Below, piece by piece: positions 1 to 9,839 of a stretch of 64,000 nucleotides of DNA. Source of the DNA: Ignavibacteria bacterium (GTDB taxonomy: Bacteria > Bacteroidota > Ignavibacteria > Tepidaquicellales > Tepidaquicellaceae). The stretch spans positions 370,843 through 434,842 of the forward strand of contig JADJMZ010000007.1 in the NCBI GenBank assembly GCA_016709315.1, in the 5' to 3' direction. Both the position numbers and the translations under genes were made by a program. The notes under the pieces were generated by a model. The model saw only the letters and a list, made by a program, of their open reading frames with translations. It searched no databases and was not told where the DNA came from. Numbering within the stretch: the first letter of the stretch is position 1; the number at the start of each line of letters is the position of its first letter.

Positions 1-186
1 AAGTATAAGAGCCATCTCGGAGTTCGGTGCATGAAGTGAACCGACATGAATATGGTGATCTCCGGTTTTCGCCTGATGAAACACTTCATAAGTCTGCCAG
101 TGGTGAATTTCTTTTAAAGGAGTAATGTCGTTTTCTTCAGGAAGTTTTTCTCTGGTTATTCTTGGGTCTATGGATTTAATTGACAT
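1..186 (-). CDS. paaB: 1,2-phenylacetyl-CoA epoxidase subunit PaaB (5' part, cut by window edge)
   Basis: Only the first 62 codons are in the window; the gene runs off the left edge. Reading the minus strand from the ATG at 186 gives a protein with HHWQTYEVFHQAK followed by HVGSLHAPNSEMAL, the PaaB pattern (family consensus HVGSLHAPDAEMAL). PaaB is the small non-catalytic subunit that bridges PaaA-PaaC units of the multicomponent oxygenase that epoxidises phenylacetyl-CoA in aerobic phenylacetate degradation. It lies 34 bp downstream of paaA on the same strand, the usual paaA-paaB order, so paaC, paaD and paaE are expected outside the window. Confidence 0.9.
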   Translation of the reverse strand, partial: MSIKSIDPRITREKLPEENDITPLKEIHHWQTYEVFHQAKTGDHHIHVGSLHAPNSEMALIL

Positions 187-220
187 TTTGGTTTCTGTAT
201 AATTTTGATCTTAAAAAATA

Positions 221-1207
221 TCAGGATAAAGGAACAGTGTATCTTTCATCCGGTTTCATAAGTGCTTTTCTTACCCACTCGCCTTTTTCCTCAGCTCTAC
301 GCCTGACTGCAAGACGTTCTTTGTTGCATGGTCCGTCTCCGTTAATCACTCTTTTAAATTCATCCCAGTCGGGTTCAGTATAATCCCATAACCCTGTTTC
401 TTTGTTTTTGCTTAGTTTGGGATCAGGTATAGTAAGTTTAAGTTCCCAGATTTTAGGAACATACATATCAAGAAATTTTTGTCTCATATCGTCATTGGAT
501 GCCATCTTGACTTTCCATCTCATCAGTGTCTCTGTATGAACTGATATTCTATCCGAAGGTCCGAAGAAATGCATTATCGGAGGCCACCATCTGTTCAATG
601 CTTCCTGTACCATTTGTCTCTGCTTAGGTGTACCGGTTGCAAGGAATACAACATTATCATGTCCGTATTTTAAATGAAATGATTCTTCCACACATATTCT
701 TTCCAAAGCCCTGCAATATGGACCGTATGAACCTTTGGAATTTGCAACCTGATTTATTATCGCTCCGGCATCTATTAACCAGGCAATTACAGCAGTGTCA
801 GCCCAGGTAACAGCAGGATAATTAAAAACATTTGAGTACTTTGATTTACCGGTTATCAGATCATTGATCATATTTTCTCTTGGCTTGCCCAATGTCTCCG
901 CAGCGCTGTATAAAAGCTGAGCATGTCCCACTTCATCCTGTACTTTAGCCATCAGCGCTAGTTTTCTTCTGAAACCGGGAGCCCGTGTTATCCAGGTTCC
1001 TTCCGGCAATGCTCCAATAATTTCTGAATGAGCGTGCTGTTCGATCATTCTGATTAACTGTTTTCTGTATTCAGCAGGCATCCAGTCAGAGGGCTCTATC
1101 TTCTCCCCTGCTGCAATTCTTTCTTCAAAATTTCTGAGTTTAACGGAATCTTCTGTTGCTGATTCTGTGTTCTTTGGATCTTCAAAAATATATCCGCCAC
1201 CGTACAT
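221..1207 (-). CDS. paaA: 1,2-phenylacetyl-CoA epoxidase subunit PaaA
   Basis: This 328-residue protein is the catalytic di-iron subunit of phenylacetyl-CoA epoxidase, which converts phenylacetyl-CoA to the ring-1,2-epoxide in the cytoplasm. Two ferritin-like ExxH iron-ligand motifs are visible, DEVGH (E92, H95) and EESFH (E175, H178). The conserved stretches GTWITRAPGFRRKL and KMASNDDMRQKFLD are typical of PaaA, and the length is normal (about 310-330). The ATG at 1207 gives the MYGGGY start seen in other PaaA proteins. It is the first visible gene of a minus-strand paaAB operon; the 171 bp upstream hold no recognised operator. Confidence 0.95.
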   Translation of the reverse strand: MYGGGYIFEDPKNTESATEDSVKLRNFEERIAAGEKIEPSDWMPAEYRKQLIRMIEQHAHSEIIGALPEGTWITRAPGFRRKLALMAKVQDEVGHAQLLYSAAETLGKPRENMINDLITGKSKYSNVFNYPAVTWADTAVIAWLIDAGAIINQVANSKGSYGPYCRALERICVEESFHLKYGHDNVVFLATGTPKQRQMVQEALNRWWPPIMHFFGPSDRISVHTETLMRWKVKMASNDDMRQKFLDMYVPKIWELKLTIPDPKLSKNKETGLWDYTEPDWDEFKRVINGDGPCNKERLAVRRRAEEKGEWVRKALMKPDERYTVPLS

Positions 1208-1378
1208 TTTTATATAAGTAAGTTTATGAAATGTTAATTTATAGTTGATGAAATTAATACAATTATTTTTTATTTAATAGGTACATTTTACTGAATCACT
1301 CTTTCACAAAGGATTTACTGAGATGCATACAAGTTGCAGTTTGATAGATGTTTAATTTTAAAATCCCTATTACATAAT

Positions 1379-2554
1379 TCAGAATTGTTTATAACCATCC
1401 TTCTTAAATCTTTCAGCTTCCTGATGAGAGTTCTGATAATTTTTCATTGAAAGTACTTTATCATAAAAATTAACTGCAGTCGATTTGTTTCCTTTCACAT
1501 CATTTAACATCCCGCTTATCAGGTAAATGTAAGATGTATATGCATCATCATTTTCTGTGTCTATTTTTTGAGTAATCTCAAGTGCTTTCTCAACGTATGG
1601 CTCAGCTTCAATTATTCTGTTCAGTTTAAGAAAACACAAAGCTGTGTAATAGTTTGACTCTCTTTTCAGGAATACGCTGCTGTAACCGGGTTTACTGCTG
1701 TCGGTTTTTTCTATAATAGATTTCCACACTGATAATGCCTCAGTCCATTTTCCCTGACCGACATAACTGTTTCCAAGATATTTTTGGAAAACAGGATTTT
1801 CAGGAAATTCTTCCGTAAGCGATTTGGAATAAGTCTCAGCTTCAATATAGTTCTTTTCATAAATTACATTCAGATATGCCAGAACATACTTTGCTTCGGT
1901 CTTTGCATATTTCGAACCGTTAAGTGTTTCCTTTATTTGTGAAAGTCCTTTTACTTTGTCTCCTTTCGGAAAGATAAGCATTAGCGGCTTGACAACAGGA
2001 TAAGTTTCCGGAATGTATTCTGCAAAATAATTATACAGGCCTACTCCGAATAATACATCCTTGTTGTTCATGTTGATTTCATTTGCTCTCTGAAGCAGAT
2101 TAATAGCTTCTCTGCCATCCTCCGCTGCTTTAAGCCAGCTTTCCCTCAATCCCTTAACAAGACCTCTGTATCCGAGAGCTCCGCCTTTATAAAACATTGC
2201 ATTGTCATCATTCTCATTTTTGTCAAGCATTTCATCTGCAACTTCAATTACTTTATCTACTTTCCCGAAAAATATTTGATCAAGTGATTCATTTTCCTTA
2301 TTCAGATTGATTTTCCACCAGTCTATCATTGCAAGAAAAAAATAACCTGCCGGATTTCTCCTGTCTGAATTAATTATTTCCCTGAACTTACTCTCTGCAG
2401 AATCAAATTTAAGATGATATATAAGATCAATTCCTGCTAATGTATTTTCTTCCGCTGTCTGTGATTTTATTGAAATATTAAAAAAGTTAAAGAATACTAT
2501 CAGCAAAAGAATTAGCTTTTGCTTTTTGATATTTAGCGGTTTTTGAATTCTCAT
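1379..2554 (-). CDS. Secreted tetratricopeptide-repeat protein
   Basis: A 391-residue protein with a positively charged N-terminus and a hydrophobic run at about residues 14-30 ending near IKSQTAEE, consistent with a signal peptide, so it is probably periplasmic or envelope-associated. The rest is alpha-helical with TPR-like periodicity: AESKFREIINSDRRNPAGYFFLA near the N-terminus, a middle unit around EAETYSKSLTEEFPENPVFQKYLG, and C-terminal units around EAEPYVEKALEITQKID and STAVNFYDKVLSM. TPR proteins usually act as protein-binding scaffolds; no enzymatic domain was seen. It stands alone, separated from its neighbours by gaps of about 170-200 bp. Confidence 0.75.
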   Translation of the reverse strand: MRIQKPLNIKKQKLILLLIVFFNFFNISIKSQTAEENTLAGIDLIYHLKFDSAESKFREIINSDRRNPAGYFFLAMIDWWKINLNKENESLDQIFFGKVDKVIEVADEMLDKNENDDNAMFYKGGALGYRGLVKGLRESWLKAAEDGREAINLLQRANEINMNNKDVLFGVGLYNYFAEYIPETYPVVKPLMLIFPKGDKVKGLSQIKETLNGSKYAKTEAKYVLAYLNVIYEKNYIEAETYSKSLTEEFPENPVFQKYLGNSYVGQGKWTEALSVWKSIIEKTDSSKPGYSSVFLKRESNYYTALCFLKLNRIIEAEPYVEKALEITQKIDTENDDAYTSYIYLISGMLNDVKGNKSTAVNFYDKVLSMKNYQNSHQEAERFKKDGYKQF

Positions 2555-2698
2555 TTTATTTTTAAAATCTGCTGATTTTGTAAAATTAACTTTTCAAAAT
2601 ACAAAATTAAATAATTAAAATTCATTTGATTATGTCTCTGTCAGATAAATCTTTATTTTTATAATTAAGTTTTATATTTAACAATCATTTTTTTGTAA

Positions 2699-2732
2699 TA
2701 AAAAAAAACCGGTAACTTTCATCACCGGTTTT
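2699..2732 (-). terminator. Rho-independent terminator downstream of the 2752-6027 gene
   Basis: Perfect 9-bp stem AAAACCGGT (2705-2713) with ACCGGTTTT (2724-2732) and a 10-nt loop. Read on the minus strand the stem is followed by a run of T residues (the A run at 2701-2708), and it starts 20 bp after the stop codon of the upstream minus-strand gene. Confidence 0.85.
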
Positions 2733-2751
2733 ACTTTTTGTAAAAAAATTT

Positions 2752-5700
2752 TTACGGTCTTATCAGACTCAGACTGAGATAAGAATTATTATCCACAATT
2801 GACAAATCAGCAGCGTCTACAAAATCATCGCCGTTAAGGTCGGACTGCACATATCCTGAAAGAGAAATAGATGCATTGTTATCAACTTCACTCACATCAG
2901 ATGCATCAATGATTCCATCCTGATTCACATCTCCGCTCGGAATACAGTATTTCAAACCCACAAGTACAGAATTATTTCCGTAAGTCTGACTCTGCAAAGA
3001 AGTGAAATCATAATTTCCCGTGATGCCCTTTGTCATGGATTCTCCGCCCGTCTTGCTCCATACTTCAAGAGAATTTCTGTGAATTACCTGCAGATAATAT
3101 GTACCCGAAGCAGCAAATTTAAAAACACATGCCGAGACAAGATTAGCATCATCAATAAATGTTGTTGAAGAATCTACTACTGCAAAAGGAGAACTTATAT
3201 TTCTGAGATAAATTTTTACAGTATCTTTTCTTACTTTGTTTGAGCCGTTATATAAACCTTCCGGCACAAGCTTGATGTTAAACTGTGTAAAAAGATTTGA
3301 AGATTTTATTTTTATATTATCGAGATAAAGATTATTTCCACTGGCGCTTCTTGCCCTGAATTTTATTTTATTCGTACCTGCCGGAAGTCCCCATTTTCTG
3401 GTAAGCCATTGTGAAGATGTAGGTGTGAAAATTGAAGATGATGTAGCCGCAGTCTTTAGCGAATTTGTTGCTCCAATTACATCTGAAGCTCTTCCCTGAA
3501 GTTTTATAAATGTAGTATAACTCGTCCCGCCGTCCGTTGAAGTTTCCAGAATTAATGAATCCGTTCCGCTTGTAAAAGGAGCATAAGCATAATCATAAAC
3601 AAGACTGTCTCCTGATACGGCTGCTGTGAAAGTTGGAGTCAGCATTGATTGAATTGTAGTGGCCGGAGAATTCCAGAAGTCATACTGATCAGAACCTGTT
3701 CCTGTTCCATAACTGCTTACTGCATTATATTTCCAGTAATTTGTACCGGAGAATATAAAACTCCAGTTTAAAGGAGGATAGACTCCTGAAAAATTTTCAT
3801 CCAGATTATTTACCGCCTGACCTGTGTAAGGAGTTATACTTCCGCTTAAAACATCATTTGAGGTAACTGCATCTCCTGCGATATATACTGAATCTTTAAT
3901 CGTATATGCCGTTCCGGAAATAAACGTCCACTGATCAAAATTAACATTTGCAGATAATGCTGGACCTAAAGCACTTACAGATTTAGTACTAACATAATTT
4001 CCGGGACTGATCTTTCTTGTAACTGTGAAAGTTGCTGATTCCGCAGCATTGTTATTCTTAACTGTTCCGGAAGGAATAATAGTCGAGCCGGGAAAATACT
4101 GAATGCCGGTATTACCCAGAGAAACAGACTGTACATCAATACTTGCCAGAACAGGTGCATCAGTATACGTAATGTTTAGTTTATAAACATTGCTTCCCGC
4201 CTGTGCTACAATGTAACCTCTTTCAATAATTTCCATTACACCGCCGCTTCCTGAAAGTCCGCTGGTGCTTATCCAGTTAACTCCCCCGTTTGTTGAAAGA
4301 CTGGTACTTCCGCCGCTCCAGCTTCCTGACATTATTACATTAGGATCTTCTTTGCAGATGTCTGATCCCCAGCCGGAAAAACTATTTGTATTATTCAGGA
4401 ACCAGTTGTCACCTGAGTTTGTGGTCTTGTAAATATCACTTCCCGGCCAGTTTGTCGCATATGCAATCGTATTGTCAAATACAGTATTACTCATTGTCGG
4501 AATTTCAGAGCTGGATGGATTCGAAAAAACTTTTGTCCAGTTCACTCCTCCGTTTACGGATTTAAAAAGATCCGCTACTCCGGAGCTTGTTATCCCGTCT
4601 GCAAGAAATATCATATTGCTGTTATCATAAGTTACCATTATATCACACGGACTTCTGAAAGGATAATTGCCGCTGATCTCAGAAAATGTTGCGCCGTTGT
4701 CTGTGGATTTGTAAAATCCTCCGTTATCCGGTCCGAAATAAAATACGCTCGGATTATTCTGATCTATCTGCAAAGGTTCGCCATAATTGCTGAAATTCAT
4801 CGTCAATACAGCATTCCATGTAGCTCCGTAATTTGTCGTCCTCATTATTTTATCAGTTGCTGCTTCGACAGTGCATAGCCAGATATTAGTATCAACAGGA
4901 CTTACAAAAAAAGAATGGGGTGTGCTTGATGATGGCATAGTTGTTCCTACAGCCGTCCAGCTCTCTCCTCTGTTTCTGCTGACATATATCTGATTTGTAA
5001 ATGCCGTAAAAATCGTATTTCTGTCATTCGGATGAACACACAAATTATCTCCGAGTGAAGTGCCTGTTGCACCGGCTTTTGAAACCCAGTTCATAGAGAC
5101 TGTTGACCCTGCAGGCATCGTCCAGTTTGTGCCGCCGTTTGTTGTGTATATTATTACAGAATTCAGACTGCTTACAGCCCATCCTTTATTATTATCATAA
5201 TAAAAAACATCAGTCAGATTTGCCATCATTGGATTTACTTCAAACTTAAGAAAAGCGGAACTCCCGCTTCTGTTATTTCTTATAAATCCTCCTCCGCCGC
5301 AAATATGAACATCATTCATATTCATACCGGTAATACCTTTGATGTCAGTATTAATTCTTGATGGAATCCCGGTCCACAATCCGGAAGTATTATTAATCAA
5401 TGTTCCGTATTCTCCGGCTGCTACAAGACTGTCATTGAAATACTTTACTTTCAGAAGATTGTATGAAGTGCCGGATGTCTGAGCAATCCAGCTTGCGCCT
5501 CCGTCTGATGTCACATAAACAGATCCGTTATTTCCTACAACCGTTCCGTTATTCGCATCTTTAAAATTTATTGAATTCAATTTAACAGAAGATATTCCTG
5601 TGTTGGAGGTTGCCCAGTTAACGCCGCCATTAACAGTCTTATAAACATTTCCTGCATCGCCGCAGACAAAACCGGTATTGGCATTTATGAAATGCACGGA

Positions 5701-6027
5701 ATAAAGATTTACTGAAGAGCCGACTGTGTAAGAGTTTATGGTTGATACAGTTTTAAGAGTCCGGTAAACTGTTCCGTTATCCGACGCTATCCACACATCG
5801 TTGTCCAGCGAAGTTACACAGTTCATATTCAACGCACCGTTTGTATAACTTACCCATGATACGCCTGCAGATGCCGATCTGTAAAGTTTTCCTGAATTTC
5901 CGACAGCAACAAGATTTGATCCGTCAGGTGTTGTAATACTGTTGAATCCCTGTCCGAATATTTTTCCTGAATTTATGATAATAATACACAGGAAAATTAA
6001 TCGGAAAGCAGAATAGAATTTTCTCAT
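2752..6027 (-). CDS. Large secreted YCF48-like repeat protein with C-terminal dockerin-type repeats
   Basis: A 1091-residue protein with an N-terminal signal peptide (hydrophobic residues 8-25, ending near GKIFGQG). Residues about 30-560 are built of repeated GVNWATSNTG-type units (TVNGGVNW, TTNGGTNW, SVNGGVNW), the YCF48/BNR beta-propeller pattern. A CARDB-like beta-sandwich (about 625-730) and a carbohydrate-binding-like jelly-roll region follow. The C-terminus carries two Ca2+-binding F-hand motifs, DVNQDGIIDASD and DLNGDDFVDAAD, as in type I dockerin. No NYPNPFNP sorting tail is present, unlike the other secreted proteins here. It is a paralog of the upstream gene at 6167-9517, colinear over the whole length, so a tandem duplication is inferred. 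Substrate or partner is unknown. Confidence 0.8.
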   Translation of the reverse strand: MRKFYSAFRLIFLCIIIINSGKIFGQGFNSITTPDGSNLVAVGNSGKLYRSASAGVSWVSYTNGALNMNCVTSLDNDVWIASDNGTVYRTLKTVSTINSYTVGSSVNLYSVHFINANTGFVCGDAGNVYKTVNGGVNWATSNTGISSVKLNSINFKDANNGTVVGNNGSVYVTSDGGASWIAQTSGTSYNLLKVKYFNDSLVAAGEYGTLINNTSGLWTGIPSRINTDIKGITGMNMNDVHICGGGGFIRNNRSGSSAFLKFEVNPMMANLTDVFYYDNNKGWAVSSLNSVIIYTTNGGTNWTMPAGSTVSMNWVSKAGATGTSLGDNLCVHPNDRNTIFTAFTNQIYVSRNRGESWTAVGTTMPSSSTPHSFFVSPVDTNIWLCTVEAATDKIMRTTNYGATWNAVLTMNFSNYGEPLQIDQNNPSVFYFGPDNGGFYKSTDNGATFSEISGNYPFRSPCDIMVTYDNSNMIFLADGITSSGVADLFKSVNGGVNWTKVFSNPSSSEIPTMSNTVFDNTIAYATNWPGSDIYKTTNSGDNWFLNNTNSFSGWGSDICKEDPNVIMSGSWSGGSTSLSTNGGVNWISTSGLSGSGGVMEIIERGYIVAQAGSNVYKLNITYTDAPVLASIDVQSVSLGNTGIQYFPGSTIIPSGTVKNNNAAESATFTVTRKISPGNYVSTKSVSALGPALSANVNFDQWTFISGTAYTIKDSVYIAGDAVTSNDVLSGSITPYTGQAVNNLDENFSGVYPPLNWSFIFSGTNYWKYNAVSSYGTGTGSDQYDFWNSPATTIQSMLTPTFTAAVSGDSLVYDYAYAPFTSGTDSLILETSTDGGTSYTTFIKLQGRASDVIGATNSLKTAATSSSIFTPTSSQWLTRKWGLPAGTNKIKFRARSASGNNLYLDNIKIKSSNLFTQFNIKLVPEGLYNGSNKVRKDTVKIYLRNISSPFAVVDSSTTFIDDANLVSACVFKFAASGTYYLQVIHRNSLEVWSKTGGESMTKGITGNYDFTSLQSQTYGNNSVLVGLKYCIPSGDVNQDGIIDASDVSEVDNNASISLSGYVQSDLNGDDFVDAADLSIVDNNSYLSLSLIRP

Positions 6028-6107
6028 TAAGATTAAGATTTGGTTAGTAATATTTTGTATACATTAAAATACTTTTCTTGATTTTTATTTGCAATAACAT
6101 TTTCATA

Positions 6108-6141
6108 TAAAAAAGACAGCCTGTTACAGCTGTCTTTTTAT
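6108..6141 (-). terminator. Rho-independent terminator downstream of the 6167-9517 gene
   Basis: Perfect 11-bp stem AAAAAGACAGC (6110-6120) with GCTGTCTTTTT (6129-6139), 8-nt loop, A and T rich on both flanks. It begins 27 bp beyond the stop codon of the minus-strand gene and should separate the two paralogs into different transcripts. Confidence 0.85.
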
Positions 6142-6166
6142 ATCTTTAGAATTTTTTATAAAATAT

Positions 6167-9100
6167 TTATTTCCCGGAGAATTTCTTTTTGTATTCATTG
6201 TTTCTGATTTTCATTCCGGATTTTAAGTTCATAATATCTGACGGAGATGTACCCGGTGTAACCTTTGTAACTGAATTTAATACATTATTATCAACTATCG
6301 AAAGATCAGAGGCGTCAGTTGCATCATCCCCGTTTAAATCAGTTCCGTTATAACCGAAAACTGAATTTGTAACGTCATTGTCAACATCACTCATATCAGA
6401 TGCATCAATGACTCCGTCTTTGTTAACATCACCGCTGAACATAAGATATTTAGAGTAATTCAGTACTGCATTGCTTCCGTAAGTCTGGCTTTGCGCAGTT
6501 GTAAAATCATAACTCATAAATACTCCTCTGGTAAATGATTCTCCGCCTGCTTTACTCCATGTTTCAATTGAATTCCTGTGCTCTATCTGAAAATAATATG
6601 TACCGCTTGCTGCGTTCATAAAGACAGCAGGAGCAGTAAGTGTTAAATTGTCAAGAATCACCTTCGACGAATCCACTTTTGCGAAAGGTGAAACTGCATT
6701 TCTTAAATAAACATTAACAGTGTCTTTCATATTTAATGTTGTACCGTTATAAAAACCTTCCGGAGCAACTTTTATATTAACCTGTGTAAATGCAGAGCCG
6801 CCGAGAATTCTTACACTGTCAAGAAAGAAATCATTCCCGAATCCGCTGTTTGATCTGAATTTAATTTTTGTTGTACCAACAGGCAGAGCCCATTTTTTTG
6901 TAAGCCACTGATTGGATGCAGGGGTAAATCTTGAACCACTTGCAGCAACTGTACTCATTGAATTATATCCGCCGATAGGAGAAGTTGAATTGCCGTAAAG
7001 ACCTATTAATGTACTGTAAGTAGTACCTCCGTTAGAGGAAGTCTCAATAATGATCGAATCAGTTCCGCTTGTATATGCACCATAAGCATAATCATAAGCT
7101 AAAGAATCTCCCGAGACTGATGCCGTAAATGTAGGTGTTAAAAGAGACTGAATAACTCCGTTTGCAGCAGTCCAGAAATTAAAAAAGGAACTTCCTGTTC
7201 CGTTTCCGTAACTGCTTACAGAAGATGCATACTGCCAGTAATTAGTGCCTGTAAAATCAAATGACCAGTTTGCCGGCGGAAATGTTCCGGAAAATCCTTC
7301 AGCAAGTCTTGTAATGTTCTGTCCCACATAAGGAGTGAAAGAAGCAGTGATAACATCATTTCCCGGAACCTCATCTCCTGAGATATAAACTGAGTCCTTA
7401 ATGGTATAATTTGTTCCGGAGTTAAAAGTCCAGGAATCAAAATTAACATTTGCAGAAGCGTTTGCTCCGAGATTAGTAATTGTCTTCGTGCTCGAATAAC
7501 TTCCCGGAGTTATTTTTCTTGTCACGGTAAATGTTGCGCCTGCAACTCCGTTATTGTTTTTAACTGTTCCCGTCGGAATTATTGTTGCAGTCGGGAAATA
7601 CTGTACTCCGGAATTTCCGATTGATACTGCCTGTACATCAACTGACATTGTAACCGCAGAGTCTGTATATGTCATTGTCATTTTGAATAAACCTCCTGTC
7701 TGCATTGCTATCAAATAACTTCTGTCAGGAACAATAATACCAGCTCCTGCACCACCTCCTAATGATGTTGCAGTAAATGATTGTCCGGAATTCGTAGTGA
7801 GATAAGTCGGAGAACCGTATGTTCCTTTTAAAACTAAAGAAGGATCTTCATGACACATATCCGAACCCCAGCCTGATGAACCGGTTGTTCCGGTAAGAGA
7901 CCAGTTGTCTCCGTAGTTAGTGGTCTTATAAAATCCGCTTCCGCCCCATTCAGTTGAATAAGCTACACTTTTGTCAAAAACAGAATTACAGAGCGAAGGT
8001 GTTTCGCTTGATACTACAGTATACATATCTGTCCAGTTCACTCCGTTATTAACGGATTTAAATATTTTTGCCTGACCGCTTCCTGTTACACCGTCACCTA
8101 CAAAGATTACATTTGAACTGTCCCACATTACAACTATATCACACGGACTTCTGAAAGGATAATTTCCGCTTATCTCAGTAAAATTCGCTCCGTTATTTGT
8201 TGATCTGTAAAATCCTCCTCCGTCCGGTGCAAAATAATAATTATTCGGATTATTCTGATCCATTTCAAGTGGCTGTCCGTAATTACTGAAATTTAATGAT
8301 ACTATATCATTCCATGTAACTCCGTAATCAGTAGATCTTTTTACTTTATCCGGAGATCCGGTAATTGCCGTCATCCAGATATTAGTATCAAGAGGGCTGA
8401 CATAAAATGAGTGAGCAGATCCGCCGCCTGCTATAGTTGCTATTGTTGTCCAGTTATCACCTCTGTTTCTGCTTATATAAACTGTGCTTCCGTAAGCTAC
8501 ATATAAAGTATTCCTGTCAAAAGGATGTTCACACAGATTATTTCCGATCCCGCTGCCTGCTGATAATTTTGAAACCCATGTTCTTGTGACTGTTGAACCT
8601 GCAGGCATACTCCAGCTTGTCCCGCCGTTGGAAGTATAAATTATTACTGAATTCAAACTGCTGACCGCCCATCCTTTGTTACCATCATAATAAAAAATAT
8701 CTGTAAGATTTGCCATCATGGGATTCTGTTCAAAATTTGCGAACTTTGCATTATCCGATTTATTGTTCCTGATAAATCCTCCGCCGCCGCAAATATGCAC
8801 ATCAGTCATTGATGTTCCTGTAACTCCTCTTATATCAGTCCTTACTCTAGAAGCAACACTTGTCCATCCGCTTCCTTTGTTTAAAAGCAATGTTCCGTAT
8901 TCCCCTACTGCAACTGAACTGTCATTGAAGTTTTTTATTTTAAGAAGATTGTAAGTTGTACCAGAAGTCTCTGCGCTCCAGCTTGATCCGCCGTTGTTTG
9001 TATAATAAATTGAACCGTTGTTTCCCACAACTCTTCCGACAGATGAACTTGAAAAATTTACAGAATTCAATTTTACTGAAGGAATTCCTGAATTACTTAA

Positions 9101-9517
9101 AGTCCAGTTTAATCCGCCGTTTACTGATTTATATACTGACCCTGCATCTCCGCAGGCAAATCCGGTATTTGAATTAATAAAATATACTCCATAAAGGTTG
9201 TTTGCGCTTCCTGTATTATATGATGTGTATGCTGAAAAAGTTTTTAGTGCCTTGTAAACATTACCGTTGGCGGATGCGATCCAGACATCGTTATTGTATG
9301 ATGATACCGAATTTAAATTCGCTGAACCATAGGTAGTCGTTACCCATGTTAATCCGCTGTTTGCAGAACGGTAAACTTTTCCGTTATTTCCTACAGCAAT
9401 TAAATTTACTCCGTCCGGAGTTGTTACGCTGTTAAATCCCTGTCCGAAAGTATTGCCTGATGTAAATAAAGAAATGAGAAGGCAAAAAATTGCCGCAGTA
9501 AAAATGGTCTTTGTCAT
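6167..9517 (-). CDS. Large secreted YCF48-like repeat protein with C-terminal dockerin-type repeats (paralog)
   Basis: A 1116-residue protein with the same architecture as its downstream neighbour: signal peptide (ends near SGNTFGQG), YCF48/BNR-type repeats (SVNGGLNW, TSNGGTSW, SVNNGVNW) over the first half, a CARDB-like domain, a jelly-roll-like region and two F-hand calcium motifs (DVNKDGVIDASD and DLNGDDATDASD). It differs by a basic tail of about 35 residues after the dockerin repeats, ending KKKFSGK. The start GQGFNSVTTPDGVNLIAVGN is nearly shared with the paralog, pointing to recent tandem duplication. A surface or extracellular role is inferred; no catalytic residues were identified. 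The upstream region holds an 18-bp palindrome that could be an operator. Confidence 0.8.
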   Translation of the reverse strand: MTKTIFTAAIFCLLISLFTSGNTFGQGFNSVTTPDGVNLIAVGNNGKVYRSANSGLTWVTTTYGSANLNSVSSYNNDVWIASANGNVYKALKTFSAYTSYNTGSANNLYGVYFINSNTGFACGDAGSVYKSVNGGLNWTLSNSGIPSVKLNSVNFSSSSVGRVVGNNGSIYYTNNGGSSWSAETSGTTYNLLKIKNFNDSSVAVGEYGTLLLNKGSGWTSVASRVRTDIRGVTGTSMTDVHICGGGGFIRNNKSDNAKFANFEQNPMMANLTDIFYYDGNKGWAVSSLNSVIIYTSNGGTSWSMPAGSTVTRTWVSKLSAGSGIGNNLCEHPFDRNTLYVAYGSTVYISRNRGDNWTTIATIAGGGSAHSFYVSPLDTNIWMTAITGSPDKVKRSTDYGVTWNDIVSLNFSNYGQPLEMDQNNPNNYYFAPDGGGFYRSTNNGANFTEISGNYPFRSPCDIVVMWDSSNVIFVGDGVTGSGQAKIFKSVNNGVNWTDMYTVVSSETPSLCNSVFDKSVAYSTEWGGSGFYKTTNYGDNWSLTGTTGSSGWGSDMCHEDPSLVLKGTYGSPTYLTTNSGQSFTATSLGGGAGAGIIVPDRSYLIAMQTGGLFKMTMTYTDSAVTMSVDVQAVSIGNSGVQYFPTATIIPTGTVKNNNGVAGATFTVTRKITPGSYSSTKTITNLGANASANVNFDSWTFNSGTNYTIKDSVYISGDEVPGNDVITASFTPYVGQNITRLAEGFSGTFPPANWSFDFTGTNYWQYASSVSSYGNGTGSSFFNFWTAANGVIQSLLTPTFTASVSGDSLAYDYAYGAYTSGTDSIIIETSSNGGTTYSTLIGLYGNSTSPIGGYNSMSTVAASGSRFTPASNQWLTKKWALPVGTTKIKFRSNSGFGNDFFLDSVRILGGSAFTQVNIKVAPEGFYNGTTLNMKDTVNVYLRNAVSPFAKVDSSKVILDNLTLTAPAVFMNAASGTYYFQIEHRNSIETWSKAGGESFTRGVFMSYDFTTAQSQTYGSNAVLNYSKYLMFSGDVNKDGVIDASDMSDVDNDVTNSVFGYNGTDLNGDDATDASDLSIVDNNVLNSVTKVTPGTSPSDIMNLKSGMKIRNNEYKKKFSGK

Positions 9518-9839
9518 TTTCCTTTGTTTAATTTAAAATTGAATTTGATGGGTGGTTACAAAATAGAATTATTGTTAATAAGTTGCAACTTATTTTGAAA
9601 ATATGAAAAGGAATTTGTGAAAACTCATTTGATATGTCTGATCTTTGAACTCTTTAGAAATGTCATGCTGCTTTTAGTTTATGAAATTTATAAAATCTAT
9701 TTCAAATTTATGTCAATTAGTGAAATTAGTGACTGATTCTGTTTCTATATTAAGGCGTTAAACTTAATTTTATAAAATAAAATCCTATCAGTGTAATTAG
9801 ATTGAATTACTTAATCATCTGACTTAAATTATCCGACTT
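9518..9839. other. Divergent intergenic region (322 bp)
   Basis: Separates the minus-strand dockerin protein from the plus-strand ABC exporter, so it should hold both promoters. Apart from the 18-bp palindrome at 9577-9594, I see no ORF, RNA gene or clear promoter box in it. Confidence 0.6.
9577..9594. promoter_or_regulatory. Perfect 18-bp palindrome, possible operator
   Basis: AATAAGTTGCAACTTATT is its own reverse complement with no spacer, centred about 68 bp upstream of the start codon of the minus-strand gene at 9517. No T run follows, so it does not look like a terminator. A dimeric regulator site is an inference only. Confidence 0.4.
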
